From assembly GCA_964414185.1 (NCBI GenBank), contig CAYPVK010000017.1:1-14232 (forward strand): a DNA stretch of 14,232 nt, written 5' to 3'. The notes beneath the pieces are model-generated. The model worked only from the letters and a program-made list of their open reading frames with translations, was not told the DNA's origin and ran no database searches. How positions within the stretch are numbered: position 1 is the first letter of the stretch; each line of letters starts with the position of its first letter. Shown here one piece after another: positions 13,809 to 14,232 of this stretch. The translations under genes and the position numbers were made by a program. Source of the DNA: UBA7488 sp964414185. Lineage in GTDB: Bacteria; Pseudomonadota; Alphaproteobacteria; CAAHEQ01; UBA3637.

Positions 13809-14232
13809 TTATCGTAACACGCATTTATAGGTGCTGCTGTCAATCTTTCTTTCCGAACACTTAGTGCATTCCACTTCATATGCGTATACTTCTTCGGAAG
13901 TATTGCAAGCGTAACATGTGCCGGAATTAGTCATAAAATAACCATCATCACACTCCGGTTCACAGATAACACCAGCCATAGTATAACCATCATCACACGG
14001 TAGTGCACATACACCCATAGAATTTACACCATAAAGTACTCTGTTAGGACACTTGTTGCATTCCGATTCGTTGGCTGTAAAGATCTCGGAAGAGGTACAA
14101 GGAATACATTCCGGGGCTCCCGACATTGTCATGAAAGAGTCGCTTGGACATTCACTAAGTACGCAATAGTTGCTTTCAAGCGTTCTGTTGCTGCATCTGT
14201 CGCATTGTCCCGTGTTTTGTGCCATATCTACT
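13809..14232 (-). CDS. Cysteine-rich repeat protein, 3' part only
   Basis: The reading frame is open to the window edge, so the true start is probably outside; the ATG at 14225 is likely internal. The visible 140 or so residues hold 17 cysteines in a repeating pattern: ECxKCxxR, a short spacer, CxLxC, (D)GYxM, then GxCxxC and about ten residues to the next unit. Roughly three units are present, resembling EGF- or TNF-receptor-like cysteine modules, which suggests disulfide-bonded extracellular domains of a surface or secreted protein. It ends in CVLR with no membrane anchor, so any anchor or signal must lie upstream. Arginine is AGA four times and CGA once, whereas typA, dnaK and dnaJ use CGT/CGC. 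Such different codon use suggests a separately evolving or transferred gene family. I recall similar proteins in gut alphaproteobacterial genomes, but function is unknown. Confidence 0.75.
   Translation of the reverse strand, partial: VDMAQNTGQCDRCSNRTLESNYCVLSECPSDSFMTMSGAPECIPCTSSEIFTANESECNKCPNRVLYGVNSMGVCALPCDDGYTMAGVICEPECDDGYFMTNSGTCYACNTSEEVYAYEVECTKCSERKIDSSTYKCVLR

Overview
The window looks like chromosomal DNA of a low-to-moderate GC proteobacterium. The best guess is an uncultured alphaproteobacterium, possibly of the gut-associated RF32 type. That guess rests on the alphaproteobacterial style of the FtsB/DivIC-like protein, a leucine codon bias towards TTG, and a cysteine-rich repeat protein of a kind I associate with those genomes. 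It is an inference by eye, not a search result. The standard genetic code fits (TAA and TGA stops). I see no tRNA, rRNA, CRISPR array, insertion sequence or phage gene.

Left part (1-3112): a probable two-gene operon encodes a HAD-superfamily phosphatase and an exported PEBP/YbhB-like protein, with a good promoter in front and a hairpin terminator overlapping its end. Convergent to it, on the minus strand, is a membrane-anchored or secreted glycosyltransferase. It aligns by eye with the GT80 family of bacterial sialyltransferases and keeps all the catalytic residues I could place. This is the most striking gene in the window.

Middle part (3113-6993): typA/bipA (ribosome-associated GTPase) has its own consensus-like promoter and ends in an unusual nested inverted repeat. 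Next come ampG (muropeptide permease, cell-wall recycling) and a directly abutting unrecognised 145-residue gene. For ampG, a promoter fixes the true start about 200 bases inside the longest reading frame.

Minus-strand operon (9963 down to 7007): a seven-helix membrane PAS-GGDEF diguanylate cyclase with an intact GGEEF site and RxxD inhibition site overlaps by 4 bases an FtsB/DivIC-like division protein. That gene in turn abuts a membrane-anchored GT2 glycosyltransferase. The operon ties c-di-GMP signalling, septation and envelope glycan work into one transcript.

Right part (9964-14232): dnaK and dnaJ lie on the plus strand, separated by 302 bases with a separate dnaJ promoter. The dnaK promoter and the promoter of the diguanylate cyclase operon are interleaved head-on within about 40 bases, so the two transcripts may compete. 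After dnaJ comes a strong bidirectional terminator, then the 3' end of a minus-strand cysteine-rich repeat protein that runs off the window. Its arginine codons (AGA) differ from those of its neighbours.

No wholly new multi-gene system is evident. The points most worth a second look are the GT80 enzyme, the interleaved dnaK/diguanylate cyclase promoters, the GGDEF-FtsB-GT2 operon, the nested palindrome after typA and the cysteine-rich gene.
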